Source: Lysobacter silvisoli (GTDB lineage: Bacteria > Pseudomonadota > Gammaproteobacteria > Xanthomonadales > Xanthomonadaceae). From it: a DNA stretch of 64,000 bases. Shown here in pieces: positions 46,827 to 56,553 of the stretch (position 1 is the first letter of the stretch; each line of letters starts with the position of its first letter). Position numbers and translations under genes: made by a program. The DNA lies in assembly GCF_003382365.1 (NCBI RefSeq), contig NZ_QTSU01000003.1:558001-622000 (forward strand), read 5' to 3'. The notes beneath the pieces are model-generated. The model made no database searches. It worked only from the letters and a program-made list of their open reading frames with translations, and was not told the DNA's origin.

Positions 46827-47252
46827 TCAGGCCGAAGCCGTGTTCCCGCCGCGCGGCCAACGTGCGGCCAGGAACTGCCCCAGGCTCGCGCCCAGCCAGG
46901 CCGCCAGCAGGGTCAACACGATCGCCATGCCGTTGTACTTGAGCATGGCCGGCAGCGAGGCCAGCGGCGGCGGGCTGTCGGGCGAAATCATCGCCACCAG
47001 CACGGTCAGGATCGCCAGCCAGACGATGGTCACCATCAGCACGGCGACGGCGCGGAACTTGCGCCGCGCCACCGCGCCGCCGACGGTCATGGCCAGCAGC
47101 ACCATCAGCACGTCGCCCATCGGCACCCGGCCCAAGGGGGTGTGCACGATCTGCGAGGCGCTGCCGGAGGCGCCGGCCAGTTGCGCGGCCATGCCGCCGA
47201 ACAGCAGCACGGACAGTGCGGCGATGCAGCCCAGTAGTACGCGTTTGTCCAT
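46827..47252 (-). CDS. Small inner-membrane protein of unknown function
   Basis: 141 residues with four hydrophobic stretches: VLLGCIAALSVLLFGGMAAQ, MGDVLMVLLAMTVGGAVA, AVAVLMVTIVWLAILTVLVA and AIVLTLLAAWLGASLGQFLA. No motif that I recognise. The ribosome site is weak. It may be a stand-alone gene. Confidence 0.65.
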   Translation of the reverse strand: MDKRVLLGCIAALSVLLFGGMAAQLAGASGSASQIVHTPLGRVPMGDVLMVLLAMTVGGAVARRKFRAVAVLMVTIVWLAILTVLVAMISPDSPPPLASLPAMLKYNGMAIVLTLLAAWLGASLGQFLAARWPRGGNTASA

Positions 47253-47412
47253 GCTTCACCCTGCTGCGAACGGGGCGAGTCTACCGCGCGGCCATGGCCG
47301 TCGCGGCGGCGGCGTGCGTGGGCTGTGATCGTGCTCGCGCTTGGGGCGCCCGCACCAGCGGGCTGAGGCTGGCGCAGTGCGGAGCGCCTAGCTGGCGATC
47401 GCGCTGTTGCTC

Positions 47413-47568
47413 GTCATCCCCGCGTAGGCGAGGGCGAAGCGCCGCTGCTTGCGAGCCATTGGCTCGCGCGGCGCTGAGCGCCATCGGGCTATGCCCGATG
47501 GCCGGAAGGAGAGACTTCAGCGCCAGGCTCCCATTTGGGCCCTAGCCCCCCGCCTGCGCGGGGATGAC
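47413..47568. repeat. 156-base element with imperfect terminal inverted repeats and inner hairpins
   Basis: GTCATCCCCGCGTAGGCG at 47413-47430 is mirrored at 47551-47568 with one mismatch. Inside are GCGAGCCA/TGGCTCGC (47451-47467) and GCCATCGGGC-TAT-GCCCGATGGC (47480-47502). The first inner hairpin is the same as in the inserts at 11953 and 55204. It resembles a small non-autonomous mobile element. Confidence 0.7.
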
Positions 47569-47607
47569 GGGTCGGGGTGTCCTCGCTTCCTGGCGCGCTT
47601 TGAGCCG

Positions 47608-47633
47608 CGCGCCCCGAATAGGCCCGGGGCGCG
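47608..47633 (-). terminator. Hairpin after the SPOR gene
   Basis: Perfect 9-base stem CGCGCCCCG / CGGGGCGCG, 21 bases past the stop of the SPOR gene; no T-run. Confidence 0.4.
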
Positions 47634-47653
47634 GGTCGGCAGACGAACCCGGT

Positions 47654-48484
47654 TTACTTGACCTTGATCGCCATGCCCGGCAGCCCGCCGCTGGCGAGCT
47701 TGCGCTTGGCTTCGGCCAGGTCGCTGGCGGTGCCGTAGGGGCCCATGCGCACGCGGTAGACGGTCTTGCCGCCGATCTGCGCCGATTCCACCCGCGCGCC
47801 CAGACCCAGCATCGCGATCTTGGCCTTCATTTCCTCGGCCTGGCCGGAGGCCTGGAAGGCGCCGGCTTGCAGCAGGTAGCGGGTGTTGTCGTCGGCAGCC
47901 GCGGCGGTCGCCGCGGCCGCGGTGGCCGTGCTGGCAGGCGTGGTCGAGGCGGCGGCTGCCGGCGTGGCGGCGCTGGCCGTGGCCGTGGGCGTGGCGCTGG
48001 CGGTTTCGATCGGCTTGGGCAGGGCGGCGTCGGGATTGGCGGCTGCCGGCGTCTGCGCCGTGGCGGCGGCCGGCGTGGCCGCGGCCTGCGCCTTCTGCTG
48101 CTGGGCCAGGCGTTGGGCTTCGGCGCGCTCGGTGGCGGCCAGCTCGGCGTCGCTCAGCGGCACTTCCTTGCCGGGCAGCAGGGTGTAGAAGTCGTATTCG
48201 GTGTCCTTGGGCGCGTCGGCCTTGTCCGGCTTGGGCGCGCTGCGGCCGTCGCCGGTGTCGGGGGCGACGGTCTCGTCCTCGGCCACGGCCACCGGCGCCG
48301 GCTGGGCGTCGGGGTTGGGCTTGGGGCGGAAGAAGCCGTCGCCGTCGGACTTGAGGAACTTCGGCGCGCCCAGGATCAGGACCACGCCGAGCAGGACGCC
48401 GATGACGCCCCAGGCCCAGCCGGGCAGGCCGCCGCTGTTGCCTTGATTGCGCTTGGCTTGCGATTTGCCGCGTCGTGCTGCCAC
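47654..48484 (-). CDS. SPOR-domain protein (FtsN-like)
   Basis: 276 residues. A short basic cytoplasmic N-terminus, one membrane helix (WAWGVIGVLLGVVLILG, ~23-40), a long Pro/Ala/Thr-rich linker and a C-terminal SPOR domain (YLLQAGAFQASGQAEEMKAK, then VYRVRMGPY) that binds denuded septal glycan. This plan is that of FtsN-like division proteins. It starts with GTG directly after the argS stop, with no gap, so translation is coupled to argS. Confidence 0.87.
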   Translation of the reverse strand: MAARRGKSQAKRNQGNSGGLPGWAWGVIGVLLGVVLILGAPKFLKSDGDGFFRPKPNPDAQPAPVAVAEDETVAPDTGDGRSAPKPDKADAPKDTEYDFYTLLPGKEVPLSDAELAATERAEAQRLAQQQKAQAAATPAAATAQTPAAANPDAALPKPIETASATPTATASAATPAAAASTTPASTATAAAATAAAADDNTRYLLQAGAFQASGQAEEMKAKIAMLGLGARVESAQIGGKTVYRVRMGPYGTASDLAEAKRKLASGGLPGMAIKVK

Positions 48485-50173
48485 TTACATCACCTCGGGG
48501 GCGTTGACGCCCAACAAACCCAGACCGTTCGCCAGCACCTGCCGCGTCGCCGTCGCCAGCGCCAGGCGCGCATTGCGCACGGCCGCGTCGTCGACCAGGA
48601 ACTGGTGGTCGTTGTAATACGTCTGGAAGGCTTGCGCCAATTCCAGCAGATAGGCGGCGATCTGGTGCGGTTCCAGGTCGCGTCCGGCCAGCTCCACCAC
48701 GTCGGGGTAGCGCAGCAGGGTGGCCACCAGCTCGCGCTCGGCCTCGTCGCCCAGGTCCAGCGGCTGGGCCAGGCCCTGCTCCAGGTCCACGCTCAGGCCG
48801 CGCTCCTTGAGCTGGCGCATCAGGCCGCACATGCGCGCGTGCGAGACCTGCACGTAGTAGACCGGGTTGTCCATCGACTGCGAACGCGCCAGGTCGATGT
48901 CGAAGGTCAGCTGCGAATCGGGCTTGCGCGCGACCAGGAACCAGCGCACCGCGTCGCGGCCCGCTTCGTCGATGAGGTCGCGCAGGGTCAGGTAGCTGCC
49001 GGCGCGCTTGGACAGCTTCACTTCCTCGCCGCCGCGCATCACCGTGACCATCTGGTGCAGCACGTATTCCGGCCAGTCTTGCGGAATGCCGGCGTCCAGC
49101 GCCTGCAGGCCGGCACGCACGCGCGCCAGCGAGCCGTGGTGGTCGGCGCCCAGCTCGGTGATCGCGCGCAGGTAGCCGCGCTGCCACTTGCTCAGGTGAT
49201 AGGCCACGTCCGGCACGAAGTAGGTGTAGCTGCCGTCGGACTTGCGCATGACGCGGTCTTTGTCGTCGCCGAAGTCGGTGCTGCGCAGCCACAGCGCGCC
49301 GCCCTCTTCGTAGGTGTGGCCGTGCGCGATCAGCTCGCGCACGGTCTCCTCGACCTTGTCCTGCTCGTACAGCGAGCTTTCCAGGAAGTACACGTCGAAA
49401 CCCACGCCGAACGCGTCCAGGTCCTGGTTTTGCTCGCGGCGCAGGTAGGCCACGGCGAACTGGCGGATCGCGTCGAGGTCGTCGATGTCGCCCTTGCCGG
49501 TGACGGCGTGGTTCTCGAACTCGACCGTGGCGCCGTCCAGGTAGGCGCGCGCCACGTCGGCGATGTAGTCGCCGTTGTAGGCGTTGTCCGGCCAGCCCTC
49601 GTCGCCGGGCTTGAGCCCGCGCGCGCGCAGCTGGGTGGAGATCGCCAGGTTGTTGATCTGCACGCCGGCGTCGTTGTAGTAGAACTCGCGCGCCACGTCC
49701 CAGCCGTTGGCGGCCAGCACGCGCGCGATGCAGTCGCCGATCACGCCGGCGCGGCCGTGGCCCACGTGCAGCGGGCCGGTGGGATTGGCGGACACGAATT
49801 CCACGCCGGCGCGGCGGCCGGCGCCGCTGGCGTTGCGGCCGTAAGCCTCGCCCGCGGCCAGCGCCTGGCCCAGCTGGCGGCGCCAGGCGGACTCGTCGAT
49901 GTGGAAGTTGATGAAGCCCGGGCCGGCGATCTCGACGTTGGCGATGTCGGTATTGGCCGGCAGCGCGTCGACCAGCTTCTGCGCGATCTCGCGCGGATTG
50001 GCGCGCGCGGGCTTGGCCAGCAGCATCGCGGCGTTGGTGGAGTAGTCGCCCTGGGCGCGGGTCTTGGGGCGTTCGATGACGAAATCGGGCGTGGCCAGGT
50101 CGGCCGGCACGGTGCCGGCGGCGCGCAACGCATCGATGGCCTGCGCGACCTGCGCGCGGAGTTGGTTTTTCAC
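48485..50173 (-). CDS. argS: Arginyl-tRNA synthetase
   Basis: 562 residues, class I synthetase. The HIGH-type motif is in [12 protein letters not shown], the KMSK-type motif is KLSKRAG, and the C-terminal anticodon domain is present ([14 protein letters not shown]). An N-terminal add-1 domain opens with MKNQLRAQ. The start codon is GTG at 50173. The SPOR gene follows it without a gap. Confidence 0.95.
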   Translation of the reverse strand: MKNQLRAQVAQAIDALRAAGTVPADLATPDFVIERPKTRAQGDYSTNAAMLLAKPARANPREIAQKLVDALPANTDIANVEIAGPGFINFHIDESAWRRQLGQALAAGEAYGRNASGAGRRAGVEFVSANPTGPLHVGHGRAGVIGDCIARVLAANGWDVAREFYYNDAGVQINNLAISTQLRARGLKPGDEGWPDNAYNGDYIADVARAYLDGATVEFENHAVTGKGDIDDLDAIRQFAVAYLRREQNQDLDAFGVGFDVYFLESSLYEQDKVEETVRELIAHGHTYEEGGALWLRSTDFGDDKDRVMRKSDGSYTYFVPDVAYHLSKWQRGYLRAITELGADHHGSLARVRAGLQALDAGIPQDWPEYVLHQMVTVMRGGEEVKLSKRAGSYLTLRDLIDEAGRDAVRWFLVARKPDSQLTFDIDLARSQSMDNPVYYVQVSHARMCGLMRQLKERGLSVDLEQGLAQPLDLGDEAERELVATLLRYPDVVELAGRDLEPHQIAAYLLELAQAFQTYYNDHQFLVDDAAVRNARLALATATRQVLANGLGLLGVNAPEVM

Positions 50174-50254
50174 GGAATTGAACGGGGTGATGCGGACCGG
50201 CCATTGTACGCGAGCGCGGCCCCCGCAGCGGGGCCGCTCCGCGCCGCCGCAGCC

Positions 50255-50929
50255 TCAAAACAGGCCGCGCGCGGCCATCGACACCGGCGGGCCGTCGCCG
50301 ATCACGAAGTGGTCGATCAGGCGCACGTCCACCAGGTCCAAGGCCCGGCGCAGGCGCACCGTCACCGACTGGTCGGCGGTGCTGGGCTCGGGATTGCCGC
50401 TGGGGTGGTTGTGGCCGACGATCACCGCCACCGCGTTGTGGTGCAGCGCGCGCCGCACCAGCTCGCGCGGGTGCACCTCGGCGCCGTCGACGGTGCCGCG
50501 GAACAGTTCCTCGAACGCCAGGGCGCGGTGGGCGGCATCCAGGAACAGGGCGGCGAAGATCTCGTGCGGCTGCCCGCGCAGGCGCTGGGCGAAGTAGCGG
50601 CCGGCCGCCGGCGGGTCGGCGATGGCCTCGCCGCGCTCCAGCTGTGCCGACAGGTGCCGGCTGGCCAGTTCCAGCGCGGCCGCCAGCCTGCAGGCGCGCG
50701 CCGGACCCAGGCCGGGCAGGTCGCGCAGCTGCGCCGGCGGCCGTTCCAGCAGCGCGCGCAGCGGGCCGTGCGTGCTCAGCAGGCTGCGCGCGGTGGCGAC
50801 CGCGTCGTGCCCGCGCAGGCCCGAGCCGATGAAGATCGCCAGCAGCTCGGCGTCGGAGAGGGCGCCGGCGCCGCGCGCCAGCAGTTTTTCGCGCGGCCGT
50901 TCCGCGCTGGGCCAGTCGTGTATACGCAT
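50255..50929 (-). CDS. radC: RadC-family JAMM protein
   Basis: 224 residues, usual length. N-terminal helix-hairpin-helix ([20 protein letters not shown]) and a JAMM/MPN+ domain with [16 protein letters not shown] and a downstream Asp. RadC is linked to DNA repair by history only; the true function is unclear. MRIHDWP at 50929 is the natural start; the longer frame runs into the coaC promoter. Divergent from coaC. Confidence 0.92.
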   Translation of the reverse strand: MRIHDWPSAERPREKLLARGAGALSDAELLAIFIGSGLRGHDAVATARSLLSTHGPLRALLERPPAQLRDLPGLGPARACRLAAALELASRHLSAQLERGEAIADPPAAGRYFAQRLRGQPHEIFAALFLDAAHRALAFEELFRGTVDGAEVHPRELVRRALHHNAVAVIVGHNHPSGNPEPSTADQSVTVRLRRALDLVDVRLIDHFVIGDGPPVSMAARGLF

Positions 50930-51074
50930 GGCACCAGCCTGCGCCGGCGGCCGCGCCGCCTGCATCGGGGGCTGCGGAGGCATCGGGTAAGCTAGGGCCC
51001 CGCTGCGGGGTAGGGAATTTCCGAACGGAGGTCCCGGCGCCGCGCGCCCCACCGTGCAGGATCCGAAGCTGAAC

Positions 51075-51638
51075 ATGGCCCCAGACGCGCCCTCACCCCT
51101 GCAAGGCCAGCACGTGCTGCTTTGCGTCTGCGGCGGCATCGCCGCCTACAAGGCGGCCGAACTGGTCCGCCGCCTGCGCGACGCCGGCGCCGAGGTGCGC
51201 GTGGCGATGACCGAGAACGCCACCCGCTTCGTCGGCACCGCCACCTTCCAGGCCCTGTCGGGGCACACCGTGCGCACTTCGCTGTGGGACGCCGACGCCG
51301 AGGCCGCGATGGGCCACATCCAGCTCGCGCGCTGGGCCCAGCGCATCGTGATCGCGCCGGCCACCGCCGACATGATCGCCAAGCTCGCCCACGGCTTCGC
51401 CGACGACCTGATCGCCACGCTGTGCCTGGCCAGCGACGCGCCGGTGACCCTGGCCCCGGCGATGAACCACCGCATGTGGGCGCACCCGGCCACCCAGGCC
51501 AACGTGGCCGTGCTGCGCGAACGCGGCGTGCGCCTGCTGGGGCCGATGGACGGGCCCATGGCCGAGCCCGAATCCGGCCCCGGCCGGCTGATGGAGCCCG
51601 ACGACATCGTCGCCGCGCTGGCGCAGGTGCCGGCATGA
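51075..51638 (+). CDS. coaC: CoaC, phosphopantothenoylcysteine decarboxylase (separate gene)
   Basis: 187 residues, only the flavoprotein half of the usual CoaBC. Family motifs are [20 protein letters not shown] and PAMNHRMW. In the active-site flap the residue aligned with E. coli Cys158 is Glu164 ([13 protein letters not shown] against ACGDIGPGRM, from memory). It stops at TGA 51636-51638, overlapping the coaB start. It is the first gene of a coaC-coaB-dut-algC row. An upstream GTG at 51054 is a less likely start. Confidence 0.88.
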   Translation: MAPDAPSPLQGQHVLLCVCGGIAAYKAAELVRRLRDAGAEVRVAMTENATRFVGTATFQALSGHTVRTSLWDADAEAAMGHIQLARWAQRIVIAPATADMIAKLAHGFADDLIATLCLASDAPVTLAPAMNHRMWAHPATQANVAVLRERGVRLLGPMDGPMAEPESGPGRLMEPDDIVAALAQVPA

Positions 51639-52294
51639 GCGCTGCCGATCTGCAGGGCCTGCGCCTGCTGGTGAGCGCGGGCCCGACCTATGAAGACATC
51701 GACCCGGTGCGTTTCATCGGCAACCGCAGCAGCGGCAAGATGGGCTTCGCCATCGCCGAGGCCGCCGCGCGCCGCGGCGCGCAGGTGCAGCTGGTCGCCG
51801 GCCCGGTGTCGCTGCCCACGCCCGCCGGCGTGCAGCGCCGCGACGTGCGCTCGGCCGCGCAGATGCGCGAGGCGGTGCTGGCCGGTCTGCCCGCCGACGC
51901 CTACATCGGCGCGGCCGCGGTGGCCGACTACACCCCGGTGCAGGTGGCGCCGGGCAAGATCAAGAAGAGCGAGGCGCACTTCGCTTTGGAACTGGTGCGC
52001 ACGCCCGACATCCTGGCCGAAGTCGCGGTCAGCGTGCAGCGCCCGCGCCTGGTGGTGGGCTTCGCCGCCGAAACCAACGACGTGGAGCACTACGCGCGCG
52101 GCAAGCTGGAAAAGAAGAAGCTGGACCTGATCGCCGCCAACCGCGTCGGCCAGCCCGGCAGCGGTTTCGAGAGCGACGACAACGCGCTCACCGTGTATTG
52201 GGCCGACGGCGAACGCGCGCTGGGCCCGGCCCCGAAGACGCAGCTCGCCGACGAGTTGCTGGACCTGATCGCACAGCGGCTGCGCAACGCATGA
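51635..52294 (+). CDS. coaB: CoaB, phosphopantothenate-cysteine ligase (separate gene)
   Basis: 219 residues. [53 protein letters not shown] and [20 protein letters not shown] match the CoaB half of CoaBC. It couples phosphopantothenate and cysteine in coenzyme A synthesis. The split from coaC lies exactly at the normal domain linker, with an ATGA overlap (51635-51638). The stop overlaps the dut start in another ATGA (52291-52294). Confidence 0.9.
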   Translation: MSAADLQGLRLLVSAGPTYEDIDPVRFIGNRSSGKMGFAIAEAAARRGAQVQLVAGPVSLPTPAGVQRRDVRSAAQMREAVLAGLPADAYIGAAAVADYTPVQVAPGKIKKSEAHFALELVRTPDILAEVAVSVQRPRLVVGFAAETNDVEHYARGKLEKKKLDLIAANRVGQPGSGFESDDNALTVYWADGERALGPAPKTQLADELLDLIAQRLRNA

Positions 52295-52749
52295 ACCACA
52301 CCCTGGAACTGAAGATCCTCGACTCGCGCTTCGGCCAGGAATGGCCGCTGCCGCAATACGCCACGGCCGCCAGCGCCGGCCTGGACCTGCGCGCGGCGCT
52401 GGATCAGTCGCTGGTGCTGCACCCCGGCGACACCGCGCTGGTGCCCTCGGGCCTGGCCATCCACCTCGGCGATCCCGGACTGTGCGCGGTGATCCTGCCC
52501 AGATCGGGACTGGGTCACAAAAACGGCATCGTGCTGGGCAACGGCACCGGCCTGATCGACGCAGACTACCAAGGCCCCTTGCTGATCAGCGTGTGGAATC
52601 GCGGCCGCGAGGCTTTTACGATGCAGCCGGGGGATCGCATCGCGCAGTTGGTCGTGTTGCCTATCGTGCGCGCGACGCTGCAGGTGGTGGACGAATTCGA
52701 AACCAGCGCGCGCGGGGCCGGCGGCTTCGGCCACACCGGCGTGCGCTGA
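52291..52749 (+). CDS. dut: dUTP diphosphatase
   Basis: 152 residues, trimeric dUTPase. The five motifs are present: [43 protein letters not shown] and the C-terminal GFGHTGVR (variant of RGxxGFGxTG). It hydrolyses dUTP to dUMP. It overlaps coaB by 4 bases and is followed by algC after 16 bases, the same order known in Pseudomonas. Confidence 0.95.
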   Translation: MNHTLELKILDSRFGQEWPLPQYATAASAGLDLRAALDQSLVLHPGDTALVPSGLAIHLGDPGLCAVILPRSGLGHKNGIVLGNGTGLIDADYQGPLLISVWNRGREAFTMQPGDRIAQLVVLPIVRATLQVVDEFETSARGAGGFGHTGVR

Positions 52750-52765
52750 GCATAAGGACGGAACG

Positions 52766-55081
52766 ATGGTGGATTTGAAGATAGAGCGGCCGAAGCTGTC
52801 GGCCGACCAACTCAAGCCCTTGCGCCCGGTCGCGATCGCGGTGCTGGCGCTGTTGGCGGCGTGGTTCGCCTGGAGCGGCTGGCAGCAGCAGCGCGACAAC
52901 GCGCGCCGCGGCGGCATCGAGCGCGCGCGCGACGCCGCGGTGGAAGCCGCCAAGGGCGGCCTGGCCGCCGAACTCAAGCGCCTGGACGAGCGCCTGGCCT
53001 CGGCGCCGGTGCAGACCGCGCTGGGCGCGGCCGACCTGGCCGGCGCGGCGCGCGAGCTGAGCAAGGACTGGCCCGGCGCCAGCGACGCGGCGGTGCTCGC
53101 ACCCGACCTGGCCAGCGAATATGCGGCTCTGCCCAAGGGCGGTTACGGCCGCCTGGCGGCGATGGAAGCGGCGATCGCCAACGACAAGGCCGTGGCCTGG
53201 GTCGCGCGCGACGGCGCCCAGCCCTCGCTGGCGCTGGCCGCGCCGGCGCGCGTGGGCAAGCAGACCGTGGGCGTGGCGTTCCTGCGCCTGCCGCTGCAGC
53301 GCGTGAGCCAGGGCGTGGAAGGCGCAGCGGTATCCGGCGACAGCTACCTGGCCCTGCGCCAGGGCGGCTACAGCGTGGTCGAGCGCGGCGATGCCACCTT
53401 GTCCAACGGCGCCGAAGCGTTGGCGGCGAAGATTCCCGACAGCGACCTGCGCGTGGCCGCGGCCGTGCCCGACGTGGCCGGCGGCCCGCTGGGCCTGGGC
53501 GCGATCGGTTGCTTCGGCGTGGCCGCGGTCATGGCCCTGCTGGCCCTGCTGGCCTGGCGCGCGCCCAAGCTGCGCCGCGGCGCGGCGGTGGCGACCGAAG
53601 AAGAAGGGCCGTCGCAGACCCTGTCCGAAGCGCTGCAGCAGCAGCCGGCGCCCGAGCCGGTGGAACTGCCGGTGGACGTCAAGTCGCCGCTGCCGGCCAA
53701 GGCCGTGGCGATCGACCGCAGCATCTTCCGCGCCTACGACGTGCGCGGCGTGGTCGGCCAGACCCTGGACGCCGGCGTGGCCGAACTGATCGGTCAGGCG
53801 GTGGGTTCGCTGATGCACGAGCAGGGCCTGACCGACATCGTGGTCGGCCGCGACGGCCGCCTGTCCGGCCCGGCCATGGTCGAAGGCCTGATCGCCGGCC
53901 TGCGCAAGGCCGGCCGCAACGTCATCGACATCGGCATGGCGCCCACGCCGGTGATCTATTTCGGCGCCTACCACCTGCGCGCGGGCTCCTGCGTGTCGGT
54001 CACCGGCAGCCACAACCCGCCGGACTACAACGGCTTCAAGATCGTGGTCGGCGGCACCACCCTGTCGGGCGACGCCATCACCGACCTGTACGCGCGCATC
54101 GCCGACGACCGCCTGCACCTGGGCGACCTGGGCTCGCTGCAGGAGCGCGACATCGGCGAGGACTACGTGCAGCGCATCGCCTCGGACGTGCAGATCGACC
54201 GCCCGCTCAAGGTGGTGGTGGACGCGGGCAACGGCGTGGCCGGCGACATCGGCCCGCGCGTGCTCAGCGCGATCGGCGCCGAAGTCACGCCGCTGTACTG
54301 CGACATCGACGGCCACTTCCCCAACCACCACCCGGACCCGAGCGAGCCGCACAACCTCGCCGACCTGATCAAGATGGTGCAGCGCCTGGACGCCGACCTG
54401 GGCGTGGCCTTCGACGGCGACGGCGACCGCCTGGGCGTGGTCACCCGCGACGGCCACAACATCTTCCCCGACCGCCTGCTGATGCTGTTCGCCGCCGACG
54501 TGCTGGAACGCAACCCCGGCGCGATGATCATCTACGACGTGAAGTGCACCGGCCGCCTGCCTGGCCACATCCTGCGCCACGGCGGCAGCCCGCTGATGTG
54601 GAAGACCGGGCATTCGCTGATCAAGGCCAAGATGCGCGAGACCGACGCCGAACTGGCCGGCGAGATGAGCGGCCACTTCTTCTTCAAGGAGCGCTGGTTC
54701 GGTTTCGACGACGGCATCTACGCCGCCGCCCGCCTGCTGGAAATCCTGGCCGGCCGCCCGCAGACGCCCAGCGAAACCCTGGACGCGCTGCCCGACGGCG
54801 TGGCCACGGCCGAGATCAAGGTCGAAGCGCCCGAAGGCGACCCGCACAGCTTCGTCGAGCGCTTCCGCGCCCAGGCCCAGTTCGAGGGCGCGCGCCTGTC
54901 CACCATCGACGGCCTGCGCGTGGACTACGCCGACGGCTGGGGCCTGGTGCGCGCGTCCAACACCACGCCGATCCTGGTGCTGCGCTTCGACGCGGATTCG
55001 CGCGACGCGATGGGCCGCATCCAGGCGGTGTTCCGCCAGCAGCTGCTGGCGGTGGACCCGGATCTCAACTTGCCGTTCTGA
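52766..55081 (+). CDS. algC: AlgC-type phosphomannomutase/phosphoglucomutase with N-terminal membrane domain
   Basis: 771 residues. The first ~300 residues hold two hydrophobic helices (VAIAVLALLAAWFAWSGW near the start, and AIGCFGVAAVMALLALLAW at ~250) with a sensor-like periplasmic stretch between. The remaining ~460 residues are the mutase: phosphoserine S415 in SVTGSHNPPDYNG and metal site D550GDGDR555 (FDGDGDRLG). It makes mannose-1-P/glucose-1-P for surface sugars. XanA in Xanthomonas is only the mutase part; the extension resembles the long form annotated in several pseudomonads and xanthomonads. It is the last gene of the coaC-coaB-dut row. Confidence 0.9.
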   Translation: MVDLKIERPKLSADQLKPLRPVAIAVLALLAAWFAWSGWQQQRDNARRGGIERARDAAVEAAKGGLAAELKRLDERLASAPVQTALGAADLAGAARELSKDWPGASDAAVLAPDLASEYAALPKGGYGRLAAMEAAIANDKAVAWVARDGAQPSLALAAPARVGKQTVGVAFLRLPLQRVSQGVEGAAVSGDSYLALRQGGYSVVERGDATLSNGAEALAAKIPDSDLRVAAAVPDVAGGPLGLGAIGCFGVAAVMALLALLAWRAPKLRRGAAVATEEEGPSQTLSEALQQQPAPEPVELPVDVKSPLPAKAVAIDRSIFRAYDVRGVVGQTLDAGVAELIGQAVGSLMHEQGLTDIVVGRDGRLSGPAMVEGLIAGLRKAGRNVIDIGMAPTPVIYFGAYHLRAGSCVSVTGSHNPPDYNGFKIVVGGTTLSGDAITDLYARIADDRLHLGDLGSLQERDIGEDYVQRIASDVQIDRPLKVVVDAGNGVAGDIGPRVLSAIGAEVTPLYCDIDGHFPNHHPDPSEPHNLADLIKMVQRLDADLGVAFDGDGDRLGVVTRDGHNIFPDRLLMLFAADVLERNPGAMIIYDVKCTGRLPGHILRHGGSPLMWKTGHSLIKAKMRETDAELAGEMSGHFFFKERWFGFDDGIYAAARLLEILAGRPQTPSETLDALPDGVATAEIKVEAPEGDPHSFVERFRAQAQFEGARLSTIDGLRVDYADGWGLVRASNTTPILVLRFDADSRDAMGRIQAVFRQQLLAVDPDLNLPF

Positions 55082-55144
55082 AATCCGCCGTTTGAAGCGA
55101 CGCCGGCCTGGCCTGGGATGCGACGCGAGTTTGCGGGCCCGCGT

Positions 55145-55636
55145 GCCCTCACCCCAACCCGCACCCCGGCCCGCCCGCATAGCGGTCGGGCGTTCAGTGC
55201 AGCGCGAGCCAATGGCTCGCAAGCGCTGCCCTTCACCCCGTAAGCGGGAGAGGGGCTAAAAGCGACAGCGTCGGATCAGTCCCCTCTCCCGTTTACGGGA
55301 GAGGGCTAGGGTGAGGGGGTGAGCGCAAAGCGCGAATGCTCTTGACCCTCGCTCGGGCCCCGAACTCGCAGCCGCAAATGAAGACCCGGAGGGCGGCGCA
55401 CAGGATGTGCGCCGTTTTTCGCTGGCACAGGGATGTGCCATCGAAAAATCCCCGCGCCCACTCCGCTCTCGCACGGGAGCTCTGGCGAAGCGTTTTTCTT
55501 TGGTTACTTTCTTTTGACGCTTATCAAAAGAAAGTGACCCGGCCGCTTGCGGACGGAAGCTGTTGCTGTTGCTCCTAAGCAAGAGCAACAACAAAGGCAA
55601 ATCCCCCTCAATCCCCCTTTTCCAAAGGGGGAAGAA
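55145..55636 (-). repeat. Long mosaic intergenic repeat, copy 4 (reverse orientation)
   Basis: Reverse-strand copy with the CCCCTTT...module (55599-55632), the ACTTTCTTTTGA hairpin (~55505-55537), the TGGCACA and GGCGCAC hairpins, the REP-like pair and the GCGAGCCA/TGGCTCGC insert at 55204-55220. It fills the gap between the convergent algC and DUF4124 genes; no gene is seen in 55082-55743. Confidence 0.9.
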
Positions 55637-55693
55637 AGCAAAGGGGAAGTGGGGGAGGCGCAGGGCGCACGGCCCGTACGGGCCTGCGCCAAC

Positions 55694-55717
55694 AAAAAGG
55701 CCGGCATTCGCCGGCCT
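55694..55717 (-). terminator. Rho-independent terminator of the DUF4124 gene
   Basis: Minus strand: stem AGGCCGGC / GCCGGCCT (55698-55705, 55710-55717), 4-base loop, followed by TTTTTGTT. It lies 27 bases past the stop. Confidence 0.8.
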
Positions 55718-55743
55718 CCTGCGTACTGGAACCAGCGTGCCGC

Positions 55744-56400
55744 TCACCCGCCCGCGTTCCGCGCCGCCTCCGCCGCCTTCATCGCGTTGTAGCGCTCCAG
55801 CGCCGCGGCCAGGTCTTCGTCGATGGCCGCGCGTTCGATTTTCTGCTGGGCCAGGATGTTCTGCTGGCGCAGCAGTTCGGCGTGCTGGTTGCGGATGTTG
55901 TCGGACAGCCCGCTGCCCACGGGCTTGCCGTTGAGTTCGTTTTCGCCGGCCTTGCGCAGCAGGCTGATCAGGCTCTGGCGGCGGCCTTCCACGCCCAGCT
56001 GCGAGGCCTTGACGGTTTCATCCAGCACCGCGATGCGTTCCTGGAACGCGCGGCGCAGGTCGGACTCGGTGGCGTAGGACTGGGCCATGGCGATGTCGCG
56101 GCGCGCCTTGGCCTCGGCGGCCATCGCCGCCAGGCGGTCGGTCTCGGCCTGGGTCGCGGCGGCGGCGCGCTCCTCGGCGGTCAGCGCGCGGTCGACCCGG
56201 GCGGTGGCCATGCCGCTCTTGGCGCTGAATTCGGTGCGCGCGCTGTTCACGGCGCTGGCGGGCAGGGCGTCGCCGCAGACCTTGCGGCCGTTTTCCTGCC
56301 AGCAGTACAGCTTCTTCTTGGCCGTGTCCTGGGCCGGCGCGGCGCCGGCCACCAGCGCCATCAGCGCGGCGCCGGTGAGGATGGTGAGGGTCTGGTTCAT
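55744..56400 (-). CDS. DUF4124-like secreted protein with coiled coil
   Basis: 218 residues. Signal peptide MNQTLTILTGAALMALVAGA-APA. The following KKKLYCWQENGRKVCGDALP has the W-x(4)-G...CG pattern of the short DUF4124 domain. A long helical region (AEERAAAATQAETDRLAAMA and QQNILAQQKIERAAIDEDLA) forms a likely coiled coil. Unknown function, periplasmic. ATG 56400 opens the signal peptide and has AGGGAG upstream. Confidence 0.78.
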   Translation of the reverse strand: MNQTLTILTGAALMALVAGAAPAQDTAKKKLYCWQENGRKVCGDALPASAVNSARTEFSAKSGMATARVDRALTAEERAAAATQAETDRLAAMAAEAKARRDIAMAQSYATESDLRRAFQERIAVLDETVKASQLGVEGRRQSLISLLRKAGENELNGKPVGSGLSDNIRNQHAELLRQQNILAQQKIERAAIDEDLAAALERYNAMKAAEAARNAGG

Positions 56401-56553
56401 CTCGGCTCCCTGCCTGTGCATGGCCAGGCGTCTCTGGGCAAAGCGTATCTGAGCAAAACCCACGCAAGAGTCGCGCCATCCCAGCCCCCGGCGCGTGCAA
56501 CCGGCGTCACGATTCCGACAACGCGGCCGCAGGGCCGCGCCCGGCCATCGCGC

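Larger units (their letters stand above)
47253..47653. other. 401-base gap holding a bounded repeat element
   Basis: No gene seen. Apart from the inverted-repeat element at 47413-47568 and the hairpin at 47608-47633, the DNA is featureless. Confidence 0.6.

Noticed and set aside
51075-52294. One fused CoaBC gene
   Set aside because: The sequence as given has an in-frame TGA and a phase change at the linker, so two genes are annotated; the possibility of an error is recorded as a finding.
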